From: Bacteroidales bacterium | GTDB taxonomy: Bacteria > Bacteroidota > Bacteroidia > Bacteroidales > F082 | DNA length: 64,000 nt | Reading direction: 5' to 3' | Assembly (NCBI GenBank): GCA_017537965.1 | Contig: JAFYJV010000016.1 | Coordinates: 57,392 to 121,391, forward strand | In this document: in pieces, positions 43,582-52,507 of the stretch | Position numbering within the stretch: position 1 is the first letter of the stretch | Layout of the letters: each line of letters begins with the position of its first letter | Notes under the pieces: model-generated | What the model was told of the DNA's origin: nothing | The model's input: only the letters and a program-made list of their open reading frames with translations | The model's database searches: none | Made by a program: the position numbers and the translations under genes

Positions 43582-45309
43582 CTATTCCCCTTCCTCAATA
43601 ATCGCCTCCGACACGTTAATAATATAGTCCCCCATGCGCTCCAGCTCGGCCACGATGTCCATGTAATAGACGCCAGTCTGGTAGTTGTATGATGGACTTT
43701 CGATGTTGTTGATGTGCTCGTCACGGAGTTGGTTGCGGAAAAGGTTGATCTTGGTCTCGGCGTTCTTGGCGTTGCTGATGTCCTTGAGCTGATGGTAGGG
43801 GAAGCTGAGGTTCTCCTTCATGGCGAGGTAGGCGTCGCCGACTCGGTCCATCATCATGTTCAGCCGCTCGACCATGTCCTTGTCGAAATGCCGGTTGTGG
43901 GACTGGGCACGGCGCAGGATGCGGCTGATGGACTCACCCGAGTCGCCGAGGCTCTCCATCTCACCGATGATCTTATACATCGCCTTGATGCGCTTGGCTG
44001 AGTTGCTCGAGATCTCTCCCTTCGAGACCTCGTTGAGGAAAAAGGCGATTTCGTATTCTATCTTGTCGGTGATCTCCTCGTATTTGACAAGTTTCGCCAA
44101 ACGGTCAGAGTATTTCTCCTTGTCGGTCTCGTTGATGGCTTCGCGGACATGGTTGAAGCCCCGATAGCACACGTCGCAGAAATTGGAGATCTCCATCTTG
44201 GCTTCGTCAAGCGAGAGCTCGGCCGTCGATAGAGGACCGCCGCTGATGTATTGCAGGCGGTATTCCTCTTCTTCGTTTTTTGTGGGGAAAATCCTGCAGA
44301 GCAATCTCACGAAACTCGGCACAAACCATACGAAGATCAAGGTGATCACCACGTTGAACAAGGTGTGCATCACGCAAACGCTATACAATAAAGATTTCTG
44401 TACCGCATCAGCTTCAGGTCCAGATGAAAGCGTCAAATCGGCGGTGTTGGGGTTGGGAAGGCCGAAAAGCTCCACAATCCAGCCAATCGACTGGAGGAAC
44501 CAAGGATAGATGATGAGCACGAAGATCACGCCGACGGTGTTCATGATGGTGTGCGAGATGGCCGTCCGTTTGGCAGCTACGTTGCCAACCGAGGCTGCGA
44601 TGTTGGCTGCGAAGGTGGCTCCAATGTTTCCTCCCATCATGATGGCCGTTGCCAACCTGAAATCCAACATGCCTGTCGTGATGAGTGTCATGGTAATGGC
44701 CATGGTGGCTGCCGACGATTGGAAACAGATCGTCAACACAATGCCGATAAACATGTAAATCAGGATGGACCACCAGCCCAGATTGGACCATGAGACAAGG
44801 AATCCGAGGTTGTCGGCGGTGAGGAGACCTTGTGCCGTGGAGCGCAAGGTGGCAAAGCCGATGAAGAACAGTGCGAAACCGATAATGATTTCGCCGGTGT
44901 CATGTCGCTTTTGGTTTTTCTTCATCTGCAACAAGATATAGCCAAACAGCAGCAAGGGGAAGGCGAAATCGGCCATGTTGAACGAGAAGCCGAATACCGC
45001 CAGGATCCACGCGGTGATGGTGGTGCCGATGTTGGCACCCATGATGACGCCAATGGCTTGGCCCAACTCCAATAATCCGGCATTCACGAAACTGACCACC
45101 ATGATGGTGGTGGCCGTAGAGCTTTGGATGAGTGCGGTGACTCCGATGCCGGTCAGGATTTGCGTGAATGGGTTGGAGGTCATGGCGGCAAGGATGCGGC
45201 GCATGCCGTCGCCGGCTACTTTCTGAAGTCCGTTTGAGAGCAGGTTGAGACCGAAAAGGAAGAGCGTGACAGCTCCTAAAAGCGTGAGGATCTGAAGGAA
45301 GATTTCCAT
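43582..45309 (-). CDS. Na/Pi cotransporter family protein with C-terminal PhoU domain
   Basis: About 575 residues from the ATG at 45309; the longer frame extends through the promoter. The first ~340 residues have paired Na_Pi_cotransport repeats with QSSTATTIMVVSF and QSSAATMAITMTLI, the QSS motifs of SLC34-like transporters. A PhoU-like helical domain fills about 360-575. Bacterial NptA-type members import phosphate with Na+, or export it; the direction is not evident. This is the second phosphate transport locus in the window, on the far side of the accessory island from PiT/DUF47. Confidence 0.92.
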   Translation of the reverse strand: MEIFLQILTLLGAVTLFLFGLNLLSNGLQKVAGDGMRRILAAMTSNPFTQILTGIGVTALIQSSTATTIMVVSFVNAGLLELGQAIGVIMGANIGTTITAWILAVFGFSFNMADFAFPLLLFGYILLQMKKNQKRHDTGEIIIGFALFFIGFATLRSTAQGLLTADNLGFLVSWSNLGWWSILIYMFIGIVLTICFQSSAATMAITMTLITTGMLDFRLATAIMMGGNIGATFAANIAASVGNVAAKRTAISHTIMNTVGVIFVLIIYPWFLQSIGWIVELFGLPNPNTADLTLSSGPEADAVQKSLLYSVCVMHTLFNVVITLIFVWFVPSFVRLLCRIFPTKNEEEEYRLQYISGGPLSTAELSLDEAKMEISNFCDVCYRGFNHVREAINETDKEKYSDRLAKLVKYEEITDKIEYEIAFFLNEVSKGEISSNSAKRIKAMYKIIGEMESLGDSGESISRILRRAQSHNRHFDKDMVERLNMMMDRVGDAYLAMKENLSFPYHQLKDISNAKNAETKINLFRNQLRDEHINNIESPSYNYQTGVYYMDIVAELERMGDYIINVSEAIIEEGE

Positions 45310-45335
45310 TGTATCAGATGGTTTCAAAAGATAGG

Positions 45336-45343
45336 CAAAAATA
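45336..45343 (-). promoter_or_regulatory. -7 promoter element of the Na/Pi cotransporter gene
   Basis: Plus strand CAAAAATA, TATTTTTG on the coding strand, 27 bases before the ATG at 45309. It supports that start over the upstream one. Confidence 0.6.
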
Positions 45344-45428
45344 AGAAAATTGTTTATTAGTCTATACCCGAAAATTATTGCATTTTTATTCAAAATAACA
45401 AAAATTTTAAAAAAATTCTTCAATATTG

Positions 45429-45459
45429 TTGTATGATATAAAAAATTGCTTTAATTTTG
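45429..45459 (+). promoter_or_regulatory. promoter of the Rpn-family gene
   Basis: -33 TTG at 45429-45431, 20-base spacer, -7 TAATTTTG at 45452-45459. A consensus Bacteroidota promoter 28 bases before the start codon. Confidence 0.75.
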
Positions 45460-45486
45460 CGGAAAATTTTATAAAAAATTACTGCA

Positions 45487-46338
45487 ATGGAACAGATACT
45501 CAACAACAATGAAATTTTTATGAACCCCTACACGGACTTCGGGTTCAAGAAACTATTCGGCACGGAGCCGAACAAAGACATCCTCATCAGCTTCCTCAAC
45601 GCCTTGTTCGAGGGTGACCGTCCTCCAATCGTCGATCTGCAATACCTCAACACAGAACAGCTTGGACCATACTACGGCGAACGCAGCTCGGTGTTCGACG
45701 TTTACTGCAAGACGGAGGACGAAAACTACTTCATTGTGGAGATGCAACGCTCCGACCAGCCGTACTTCAAGGACCGTACCGTGTATTACGCGTCGGCGGC
45801 AATAGCCCAGCAAGGGCCTAGAGGACCGTGGAACTATGAACTCAAGGACGTGTGTGTGATCGGTATCCTCGACTTCGTGTTTCCCAATAACGAGTACGGA
45901 AAAGACAGCTACATCCACAAGGTGATGCTGAAGGATATGGAAGACCACCACCTGGTGTACGACAAGCTGACGTTCTACTACGTGGAGATGCCGAAGTTCA
46001 CGAAGAAGGAAGACGAGTTGGAGACGATGCAGGACAAGTGGCTTTACGTGGTGAAGAACATCTGTTATCTGCTACGGCAACCAAAGGAATTGCAGGAAAA
46101 AGTGTTCACGAAGTTCTTCGAGGAGGCACGAATCGGGATGTTCACCGGCGAAGAACGCTTCGCGTACATGGTGAGCCAAAAGCACTATTGGGACAATATC
46201 AACACCTTGAATTACTCTTTCGAGAAAGGGGTGAAACGAGGCAAAGAGGAGGCCTTGAAAGAGGTCGCACACAAACTGCTCTCCCGGGGAATGAGCAAGG
46301 AAAGCGTACGGCAGATGACTGGACTAAATGAAATCTAA
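45487..46338 (+). CDS. Rpn family recombination-promoting nuclease / PD-(D/E)XK transposase family protein
   Basis: 283 residues. The start FMNPYTDFGFKKLFGTEPNK is the family hallmark. The nuclease core shows an Asp in SVFDVYCKTEDENY and E-x-Q in FIVEMQRSDQ, as in PD-(D/E)XK Rpn proteins. The C-terminal part (ALKEVAHKLLSRGMSKESV) is the usual helical tail. E. coli RpnA promotes RecA-independent recombination and cuts DNA; relatives are abundant in gut Bacteroidales, though no terminal inverted repeats are seen here, so it is not a complete transposon. It has its own good promoter. Confidence 0.9.
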   Translation: MEQILNNNEIFMNPYTDFGFKKLFGTEPNKDILISFLNALFEGDRPPIVDLQYLNTEQLGPYYGERSSVFDVYCKTEDENYFIVEMQRSDQPYFKDRTVYYASAAIAQQGPRGPWNYELKDVCVIGILDFVFPNNEYGKDSYIHKVMLKDMEDHHLVYDKLTFYYVEMPKFTKKEDELETMQDKWLYVVKNICYLLRQPKELQEKVFTKFFEEARIGMFTGEERFAYMVSQKHYWDNINTLNYSFEKGVKRGKEEALKEVAHKLLSRGMSKESVRQMTGLNEI

Positions 46339-46353
46339 CCGTTGGACTTCGTT

Positions 46354-47385
46354 TTATTTGCTCGCCACCCCACACAAATGGAACAGCACCCTTGCGCCCA
46401 CGTTACCGTCCCAGTCGCCGCCGTTGGGAGAGGGCGAGACCTCGCAGAGGTCGAAGCCCACAATCTCTTTGCCCGCTTTGCGGATTCGGTTGAGCAAATA
46501 CATCAGCTCCTCGTATTCAAGGCCTCCGGGGACAGGCGTGCCCGTGTTGGGGCAGAGCTTCGGATCCAAAGCGTCGATGTCGATGGATAGATAGACTTTG
46601 CTAGGCAAGGCATCGACCATCTCGTCCACAAGGTCTTTCCACAGGGCGCCTTCGTACATCCTGCGTCGGCAGTCGCGGTCAAAGAAGATCTTGATGCGCT
46701 CGGGCTGGCTTAGCGCCAGTTCCTTTTCTTGGTGGCAATAGTCGCGGATGCCCACTTGGACGAGCTTTTTTACATTGTTGAACTTCAGGGTGTTGTAGAA
46801 TATGGAGGCGTGTGAGTATTTGAAACCTTCGAAAGCCTCGCGTAGGTCGCAATGGGCGTCGGCGTGAAGAATGCCATATTCCACACCTTGTTTATTAAGG
46901 TATTGGTGATAGGCGAGGGGACAGCTGTGGTCGCCGCCCAACAAGCCAACCACCTTGCCTTGTGCCTTCCAGTAGGCGATGCGCTCACACAGCCAGGCGT
47001 TTTTCTTCTCCGTGGCGGCTTCGATACTGGCGTACAGGGCGGCGTACTTCTCGGGCTCGTCGTCGATGGTGCCTTCATACAGTGCGTTGATGATGTCTTC
47101 GCTCAACGGCGCCAACTCATCGTGCAATGCTCGCAACTCCTCGGGAAACTCGTCCATCCAAATGCCTTTTTGCCAGAGGTCGGGATAGTCGTGGTGACAA
47201 AGGTCCACCTGCAATGAGGCCTCCATGATGGCGGCGGGACCGTCAACGGTCCCGCGGTTGTAGCTGGTAGTCAGCTCCCATTCCACAGGGATGATGATGA
47301 TTTGCGCTTCTTCGGCGGTGCAGGGCAGTCCGTAAATGCCGGAGTCGGCCACGGCGGCCGCATTGGGATCAAAGGTGTTTTCCAT
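46354..47385 (-). CDS. arginase/agmatinase family ureohydrolase
   Basis: 343 residues. All Mn2+-binding motifs are present: LLGGDHSCP, HADAHCDLRE and SIDIDALDP, followed by CPNTGTPVPGGLEYEEL. The family includes agmatinase, arginase and formimidoylglutamase; the usual length of agmatinase is shorter (about 300), so the substrate is not certain. Context does not help: no his or arg genes are adjacent. The upstream region has a -7 element overlapped by or next to an array of TTCCACAA sites, which suggests a dedicated regulator. Confidence 0.88.
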   Translation of the reverse strand: MENTFDPNAAAVADSGIYGLPCTAEEAQIIIIPVEWELTTSYNRGTVDGPAAIMEASLQVDLCHHDYPDLWQKGIWMDEFPEELRALHDELAPLSEDIINALYEGTIDDEPEKYAALYASIEAATEKKNAWLCERIAYWKAQGKVVGLLGGDHSCPLAYHQYLNKQGVEYGILHADAHCDLREAFEGFKYSHASIFYNTLKFNNVKKLVQVGIRDYCHQEKELALSQPERIKIFFDRDCRRRMYEGALWKDLVDEMVDALPSKVYLSIDIDALDPKLCPNTGTPVPGGLEYEELMYLLNRIRKAGKEIVGFDLCEVSPSPNGGDWDGNVGARVLFHLCGVASK

Positions 47386-47407
47386 GTTCGTTCAATTTCA
47401 TTTTTTG

Positions 47408-47415
47408 CAAAAATA
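47408..47415 (-). promoter_or_regulatory. -7 promoter element of the ureohydrolase gene
   Basis: Plus strand CAAAAATA, TATTTTTG on the coding strand, 23 bases before the start codon. The region where its -33 would lie is within the TTCCAC repeat array. Confidence 0.6.
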
Positions 47416-47432
47416 CAAATTCTATCGTAGCC

Positions 47433-47499
47433 TTCCACGTTTTCCACAAAATTCCACAATTGATTGTATTTGTGGAATTGGTTCCACAAAATTCCACAA
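47433..47499. repeat. TTCCACAA site array (possible operator)
   Basis: An 18-base sequence, TTCCACAAAATTCCACAA, occurs exactly twice (47442-47459 and 47482-47499), 40 bases apart. A reversed copy, TTGTGGAA (47470-47477), lies between them and a TTCCACG precedes them. The array lies between divergent promoters of the ureohydrolase and the lipoprotein genes, as expected of an operator bound by a multimeric regulator. The sites also resemble degenerate DnaA boxes (TTATCCACA). Confidence 0.75.
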
Positions 47500-47529
47500 C
47501 TATAAAAATTGATAGAATTTTATAAATAA

Positions 47530-47561
47530 TTGAATATCAAAATAATATGAAATTATTTTTG
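47530..47561 (+). promoter_or_regulatory. promoter of the coiled-coil lipoprotein gene
   Basis: -33 TTG at 47530-47532, 21-base spacer, -7 TATTTTTG at 47554-47561; the start codon follows 44 bases later. Confidence 0.7.
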
Positions 47562-47605
47562 TTTGGCACAAAAATGGCTCATAGCGAGACCGAATAAAAA
47601 ATGGT

Positions 47606-48487
47606 ATGAAAAAGATCACTTCCATAGTATGTTTGATGGTTTCGGTGCTGCTTCTTGGCTCCTGTGTGGAAAGTTCCAAGAAGTATAAGGCTCTTGAGTC
47701 GGAAAGGGATTCTCTCTTGGTTGTGGCTTCCAACGTCACCACCGACTTCGAGTCCTCGCTGCGCACCATCAACGAGATCGAAATGGCCCTCCAGACTGTC
47801 CGCGAGGCTGAGAACATCATCATCCTGGAGAATCAGGAAGGCAACACCAACTATGCAGTGTCGCAAATTGAAGCCATCGACCGTACCATCCAGCAAAACA
47901 AGGCAAAGATCGCTGAACTTGAAAAACAACTTGCCGATGCAGGTTCCAAGTCGAAACAGCTGAATGCCACCATCAACCGCCTGAAGAAAGAACTGGACGA
48001 AAAGGACACCTACATCAACGACTTGAGGAACGAGTTGAGGAACAGCCAGGCTCAAGTGGCTGAACTGACCACTCAGGTCGAAGATCTCAACAAGAATGTG
48101 GAAGACCTGACCGAGAATGTGGACAACCTCAGCGCTCAGTCAGCTGAACAACAGGCGACGATCCGTCTTCAGGATGCCATGATGAACACCGTGTATTATA
48201 TGGTGGCTCCCATGGAGACCTTGAAAGAGAATGATCTGGTGACCAAAGGCGGACTTTTCAAGAAGGAAAGTGTCTCCAAAAGCATCGACAAGAACTTGCT
48301 CAACACCGCTGACAAGCGTGAACTGACCACTCTTCCACTGAACACCAAGAAAGCAACAATATTGACTAATCATCCAGAAAGCAGTTATCAACTCACTAAA
48401 GGCGACGATGAAATGCTCTCTCTCGTTATCGTTGACCAAGAGGCTTTTTGGAATATATCTAATTATTTGATTATCTCCATCAAATAA
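47606..48487 (+). CDS. lipoprotein with long coiled coil
   Basis: 293 residues. A signal peptide with lipobox LLGSC (Cys about 20) is followed by a long heptad-patterned helix (about 95-195: LEKQLADAG, TINRLKKELDEK, EDLNKNVEDLTENVDNLSAQ). A C-terminal globular part (TVYYMVAPMETLKENDLVTK, then FKKESVSKSIDKNLL) recurs in Bacteroidota lipoproteins of unknown function. It is probably tethered in the periplasm and may act as a spacer or scaffold. No operon partner; the downstream gene has its own promoter. Confidence 0.7.
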   Translation: MKKITSIVCLMVSVLLLGSCVESSKKYKALESERDSLLVVASNVTTDFESSLRTINEIEMALQTVREAENIIILENQEGNTNYAVSQIEAIDRTIQQNKAKIAELEKQLADAGSKSKQLNATINRLKKELDEKDTYINDLRNELRNSQAQVAELTTQVEDLNKNVEDLTENVDNLSAQSAEQQATIRLQDAMMNTVYYMVAPMETLKENDLVTKGGLFKKESVSKSIDKNLLNTADKRELTTLPLNTKKATILTNHPESSYQLTKGDDEMLSLVIVDQEAFWNISNYLIISIK

Positions 48488-48570
48488 AATTCTGCTCGTT
48501 TTCAATTTTTACGAATGCCTTGCTTCTCCCCGTTGCAAGGCTTCTTTTTTTTGTATATCCCATATTTTTA

Positions 48571-48578
48571 TATCTTTG
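48571..48578 (+). promoter_or_regulatory. -7 promoter element of the response regulator gene
   Basis: TATCTTTG, 17 bases before the ATG at 48596. A TTG at 48551-48553 lies 17 bases upstream. It shows that the longer frame from 48515 is not translated. Confidence 0.6.
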
Positions 48579-48595
48579 CCGCAGAATTCGTTGTC

Positions 48596-49924
48596 ATGAA
48601 ACACACCATCTTGATCGTTGAGGACGATGCCGCTTTTGGCGTGATGCTGCAAACCTGGCTGAAAAAGAACGACTATGACGTCGTCCTGGCCACCCAATAT
48701 GCCCAAGCGAAAAAGGAGATATCCTCCCGGAAACTCGACCTGATTTTGACCGACTTGCGTCTTCCCGACGGAGATGGCATCTTGCTGATGGCATGGGTGA
48801 GGGAACAGCTGAAGAGCCATGTGCCATTCATCGTCATGACAGGATACGCCGAGGTCCAGACTGCCGTGTCGGCCATGAAACTGGGTGCCTTCGACTACCT
48901 GAAGAAGCCGATCAACCCCAGCGTGCTCGAAGAGAAGATCGTAGCCGCACTCGAATCGGAGCAGGAGGCCGAAGAGTTGTTCCGTCCAAAGAAGGTCATG
49001 GTCAAAGGCAGCAGCGACGCCATCCAGCGACTGTACAAGCATGTGGAACTGGTGGCTCCAACCAAGTTTTCCGTCCTTATCCTCGGGGAGAGCGGCACGG
49101 GCAAGGAATACATTGCGGAGATGATCCATGAATGCAGCCCTCGACGCGACAAGCCTTTTATCGCCGTTGATTGTGGAAGCCTATCCAAGGAACTGGCTCC
49201 CAGTGAGCTTTTCGGTCATCTCAAAGGCTCTTTCACCTCGGCCATCGCTGATAAGAAAGGCGTTTTTGAACAAGCCAAGGGAGGCACCGTGTTTCTCGAT
49301 GAGGTGGGCAACCTTCCTTACGAGGTGCAGATGCAACTGCTCCGGTCGCTTCAGGAACAGAAGGTGCGCCCGGTAGGCTCGGCAGTGGACGTCCCCGTTG
49401 ATGTGAGGATTGTAGCGGCAACGAACGAAAACATTGAGCAAGCCATTGAACAGGGCAAGTTCCGCCAGGATCTTTACCACCGTATCAACGAGTTTACGTT
49501 GCAGGTTCCGCCGCTGCGAGACCGCATGGAGGACCTTGAGGAGTTTGTAGGCTTCTTCCTTTCACAAGCCAACGAAGAGCTGGGAAAGGAAATCAAAGGG
49601 GTCTCGCCCAAGGCCATCGCTGCCATGAAGCAGATGTCGTGGAAAGGCAACCTTCGTGAACTTCGCAACGTGATCCGTCGTTGTGTCCTCTTTGCCGAAG
49701 GCGATTACATCGAAGCGGAGGACCTTCCCGTGTATCTTGAGGCTCCGGAGAAGCCATCCGCCTCCTCCAACGAGGACTTCGCACTTCGTCCAGGTAACGA
49801 AAGGGAACAGATCGAAGCGGCGCTGATGAAGGCTAGAGGCAACAAAACGGTGGCGGCACGATTGCTGCAAGTTGACCGTAAGACACTCTATAACAAGATG
49901 CATCAGCTTGGACTTGAGCTTTGA
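48596..49924 (+). CDS. sigma-54-dependent response regulator (NtrC family)
   Basis: 442 residues. Receiver domain 1-115 with acidic EDD, phospho-acceptor Asp53 in LTDLRLPDGDG and Lys in LKKP. An AAA+ sigma-54 interaction domain follows (about 135-370) with Walker A GESGTGKE from 164 and FLDEVGNLP. A C-terminal Fis-type helix-turn-helix (TVAARLLQVDRKTLYNKMHQ) binds DNA. The loop that contacts sigma-54 is GSFTSA (211-216), not the canonical GAFTGA; the key Phe and Thr remain. The gene converges with a hybrid histidine kinase 11 bases away, its probable partner. Confidence 0.93.
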   Translation: MKHTILIVEDDAAFGVMLQTWLKKNDYDVVLATQYAQAKKEISSRKLDLILTDLRLPDGDGILLMAWVREQLKSHVPFIVMTGYAEVQTAVSAMKLGAFDYLKKPINPSVLEEKIVAALESEQEAEELFRPKKVMVKGSSDAIQRLYKHVELVAPTKFSVLILGESGTGKEYIAEMIHECSPRRDKPFIAVDCGSLSKELAPSELFGHLKGSFTSAIADKKGVFEQAKGGTVFLDEVGNLPYEVQMQLLRSLQEQKVRPVGSAVDVPVDVRIVAATNENIEQAIEQGKFRQDLYHRINEFTLQVPPLRDRMEDLEEFVGFFLSQANEELGKEIKGVSPKAIAAMKQMSWKGNLRELRNVIRRCVLFAEGDYIEAEDLPVYLEAPEKPSASSNEDFALRPGNEREQIEAALMKARGNKTVAARLLQVDRKTLYNKMHQLGLEL

Positions 49925-49935
49925 GGCTCATTCCC

Positions 49936-52446
49936 TTAAACGATGTCGTAACGCTCTGCGAGGAGCTCCAGCAAATTGTCGGCATGACTCATGAACAGGA
50001 CGGCGTCGTCTTTCCATTCGGGATATTCGCGAGCACCGCGTTTGTTGGCACGCAAGCCGTTCATCTTCGACAGGAAAGGGATGGCTTCTTGCTGCTGCAA
50101 CTGGATGAACATGGGTAACATTTTGTGGCATAGCCCTTGGGCGGTGGCGAAATCATTCTTCTCAATGGCTTCGTTCATGCTCACCACATGGTCGGCGGTG
50201 GACTGGGCAAAGACGGTCAGGACGCCTTTGATGGCCTCCTCGTCGTCACCCATCATGGCGCATAGCTCAGGAAAGTCTTTGAAACGACCGCCCTCCGATC
50301 CTTCAGCGGGGGATGAGGATGGGTCGGTGGGGCTTTCTTGGAGGTGTCGCCCGAAGAGGCTTTCCAAGTCCTTGAGGTTGAAAGGCTTCTGCAAAAAACC
50401 GTCAAAGCCTTCTCGCTGGGCGATCTCGTTGGTGTAGTCCATGCGCGCCGTCATGAGATAGACGGGTTTCTTTTTGTCCGCTTTCTTGAATAGCTTCAGG
50501 ATGTCGTTGCCCGACAAGGCACCCATCTCACGGTCGGTAAGGATGTAATCGTACGTGTCCACTTGCTGCAGCGCACCATCGATGTCGTTTTTCGAACGGC
50601 ATATCATGACCTGATGTCCCAGTTTCCCGATCATGTTGCTGACCACGGTCAGCAAAGTGTCGTCGTCGTCGATGATAAGGATGTGTCGCTGCGGTACGAG
50701 TTCAATGGTCTCGACAGCAGAGACATCCGATTCGCTGGTGATCTGGTCTTCCTCAGACTGGCGATTTTCTTCAAGAAGCTGTATCTCAACAGGGATTTTG
50801 ACCGTGAAGAGACTGCCTTTACCCACCTCTGATTGTACTTCGATTTGGCCTTCCATCAGATCGACAAGACCCTTGACCACGGACAAGCCGTAGCCGCTGC
50901 CTTCTGAGAGCGTGCTGCTGTTGTCGATGCGCACGAATGGCTTGAAGATGTCTTCCAACTTGTCCTCGGGAATGCCGATGCCACTGTCTTTGACGCGGTA
51001 CACCAGGCAACCGTTCTCCAGACTGGCCCTGAAGCCGATATTGCCCTCGATGGTGTATTTGATGGCGTTGGAAATCAAGTTGCTGATGATCTGCTTGAGT
51101 TTCAGCCTGTCGGAGTTGGCGATGAGCTGGCTACGGATGTCATTCTTATAGTCGAAGACCAAGTTCTTCTTTTGGGCGATGGGCTCGAACATTGAGGCGG
51201 TCTCGTCGCATAACGCCTTGACGTTGAAAGGCTTCTTTTCGACCTGCAGTTTGCCTTGTTCCAGTCTGGAGAATTCCAGCAGGTTGCCTAGCAGGTTCAG
51301 GATATGGTCGGCTGATTGCTGTATGGAGACGACCTCTTTCTCATTGCCGTTGTTGTCCATCAGTTCCAGGTTGCCCAAAATCGACGACAGAGGGGTCTTG
51401 ATGTCGTGCGAGACGGCGAGTAGCATCTTGTGCCTTGTCTCCATGAGTTCTTCGGTCTTGCGTTGCGCCTCTTCGGCGATGAGCTTGGCTTTCTCAGCGG
51501 CTTGACGAGCCCTAAAACCTTTACTTACATCGCTGAGAATCAATATGATGAAAATAATGATCAGTACCAAAACCGCTCCTCCGATGATGGTAGAGGAACG
51601 GGAGTTTTCCTTGATGAGGGTCTCACTGTTCTCTATTTCCAGCACGGAACTGTCGAGGATCTCTTTGTTGAGGGTCAGTAAGAGTTCGGAGATCTGCTCG
51701 GAGAGATGGTTGTCGTCCCTGATCAGCTCCGCGGTCTTTTTCTCGTATTCCTGGATGCGCTGTTTGTATTCGAGTCGGGCTTTCTGCGACAATAACTTCA
51801 AGTCTTCCAATATGTTGAGCGAGTCGTTTTGGAGCGTCATGGCAGTGTCAACGGTCTGTTGGGAGACCTGAACGATACTGTCTTCCTCTGGGTTGAATAC
51901 ATCGCCGATACGTTGCCAAAGGTTCTTTTTCGGCTTGTTGTGGATGATGGTGTCGCTTTGTGTTACGGTGGTGACGGTCGTAGCACTGGGCTGTTGTGGC
52001 ACGTACGACTGCAGTTTGGCGTCGATTTCGGCCAAGGGGTCGTAATAGTAGAACTGGCGGGAAAGCACGTAGCTGATCTGTCCTTTCCTCAGAATCAAAC
52101 GTTCCACCTCGCGGATCCTACGTTCGTTTTCTTCGCTGGGCAGGATGGAGAGCAGTGAGTCGGCGCAGCGATTGATCTCGTTGTTGATGTTTCCGAAACG
52201 TTTCAGATGCTTGGGGTTGTCGGTGAAGGCGAACAGGTTGGCTTCGGATTGCGCTTCATGGACGAGCTGGGTGAATTGGTTGGTGAGGTCAAGGGCACGG
52301 CTTTGTACCGAGATGTTGATTTTCTGGTTCTGGATGCTGCCTTGGATCTTGTAAATGAAATAGAACATGGCACCGCATAAGGCGATGACAAACAGGTAGG
52401 TGATGACAACCTTCCAACTTGTTCTTCTTTCAACTCGATTCTTCAT
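49936..52446 (-). CDS. hybrid sensor histidine kinase with receiver and HPt domains
   Basis: 836 residues. Transmembrane segments near 12-32 and 292-310 flank a periplasmic, mostly helical sensor. HisKA with His347 in SHDIKTPLSS, an HATPase domain with NLISNAIKYT and GSGYGLSVVKGLVDLM, a receiver with Asp638 in LTDREMG, and a C-terminal HPt with His774 in LCHKMLP follow in order. This is a complete phosphorelay in one chain, which could pass phosphate to the sigma-54 regulator encoded convergently. The signal sensed is unknown. Confidence 0.93.
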   Translation of the reverse strand: MKNRVERRTSWKVVITYLFVIALCGAMFYFIYKIQGSIQNQKINISVQSRALDLTNQFTQLVHEAQSEANLFAFTDNPKHLKRFGNINNEINRCADSLLSILPSEENERRIREVERLILRKGQISYVLSRQFYYYDPLAEIDAKLQSYVPQQPSATTVTTVTQSDTIIHNKPKKNLWQRIGDVFNPEEDSIVQVSQQTVDTAMTLQNDSLNILEDLKLLSQKARLEYKQRIQEYEKKTAELIRDDNHLSEQISELLLTLNKEILDSSVLEIENSETLIKENSRSSTIIGGAVLVLIIIFIILILSDVSKGFRARQAAEKAKLIAEEAQRKTEELMETRHKMLLAVSHDIKTPLSSILGNLELMDNNGNEKEVVSIQQSADHILNLLGNLLEFSRLEQGKLQVEKKPFNVKALCDETASMFEPIAQKKNLVFDYKNDIRSQLIANSDRLKLKQIISNLISNAIKYTIEGNIGFRASLENGCLVYRVKDSGIGIPEDKLEDIFKPFVRIDNSSTLSEGSGYGLSVVKGLVDLMEGQIEVQSEVGKGSLFTVKIPVEIQLLEENRQSEEDQITSESDVSAVETIELVPQRHILIIDDDDTLLTVVSNMIGKLGHQVMICRSKNDIDGALQQVDTYDYILTDREMGALSGNDILKLFKKADKKKPVYLMTARMDYTNEIAQREGFDGFLQKPFNLKDLESLFGRHLQESPTDPSSSPAEGSEGGRFKDFPELCAMMGDDEEAIKGVLTVFAQSTADHVVSMNEAIEKNDFATAQGLCHKMLPMFIQLQQQEAIPFLSKMNGLRANKRGAREYPEWKDDAVLFMSHADNLLELLAERYDIV

Positions 52447-52482
52447 TTGTTCGCAAAAGTACTATTAAATCTGAAAAAAATG

Positions 52483-52490
52483 TATTTTTG
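52483..52490 (+). promoter_or_regulatory. -7 promoter element of the 5'-nucleotidase gene
   Basis: TATTTTTG, 18 bases before the ATG at 52508, in the 61-base gap shared with the divergent kinase gene. Confidence 0.55.
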
Positions 52491-52507
52491 CAAAAAAATT
52501 CTACAAA

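Noticed and set aside
45310-45423. Longer start for the Na/Pi cotransporter
   Set aside because: The extension runs across a -7 promoter element and an A/T-rich non-coding gap.
45487-46338. Complete transposable element around the Rpn-family gene
   Set aside because: I see no terminal inverted repeats or target-site duplication, and the gene has an ordinary promoter.
47433-47499. Replication origin
   Set aside because: The TTCCACAA sites resemble DnaA boxes only loosely and neither dnaA nor dnaN is nearby; an operator is the simpler reading.
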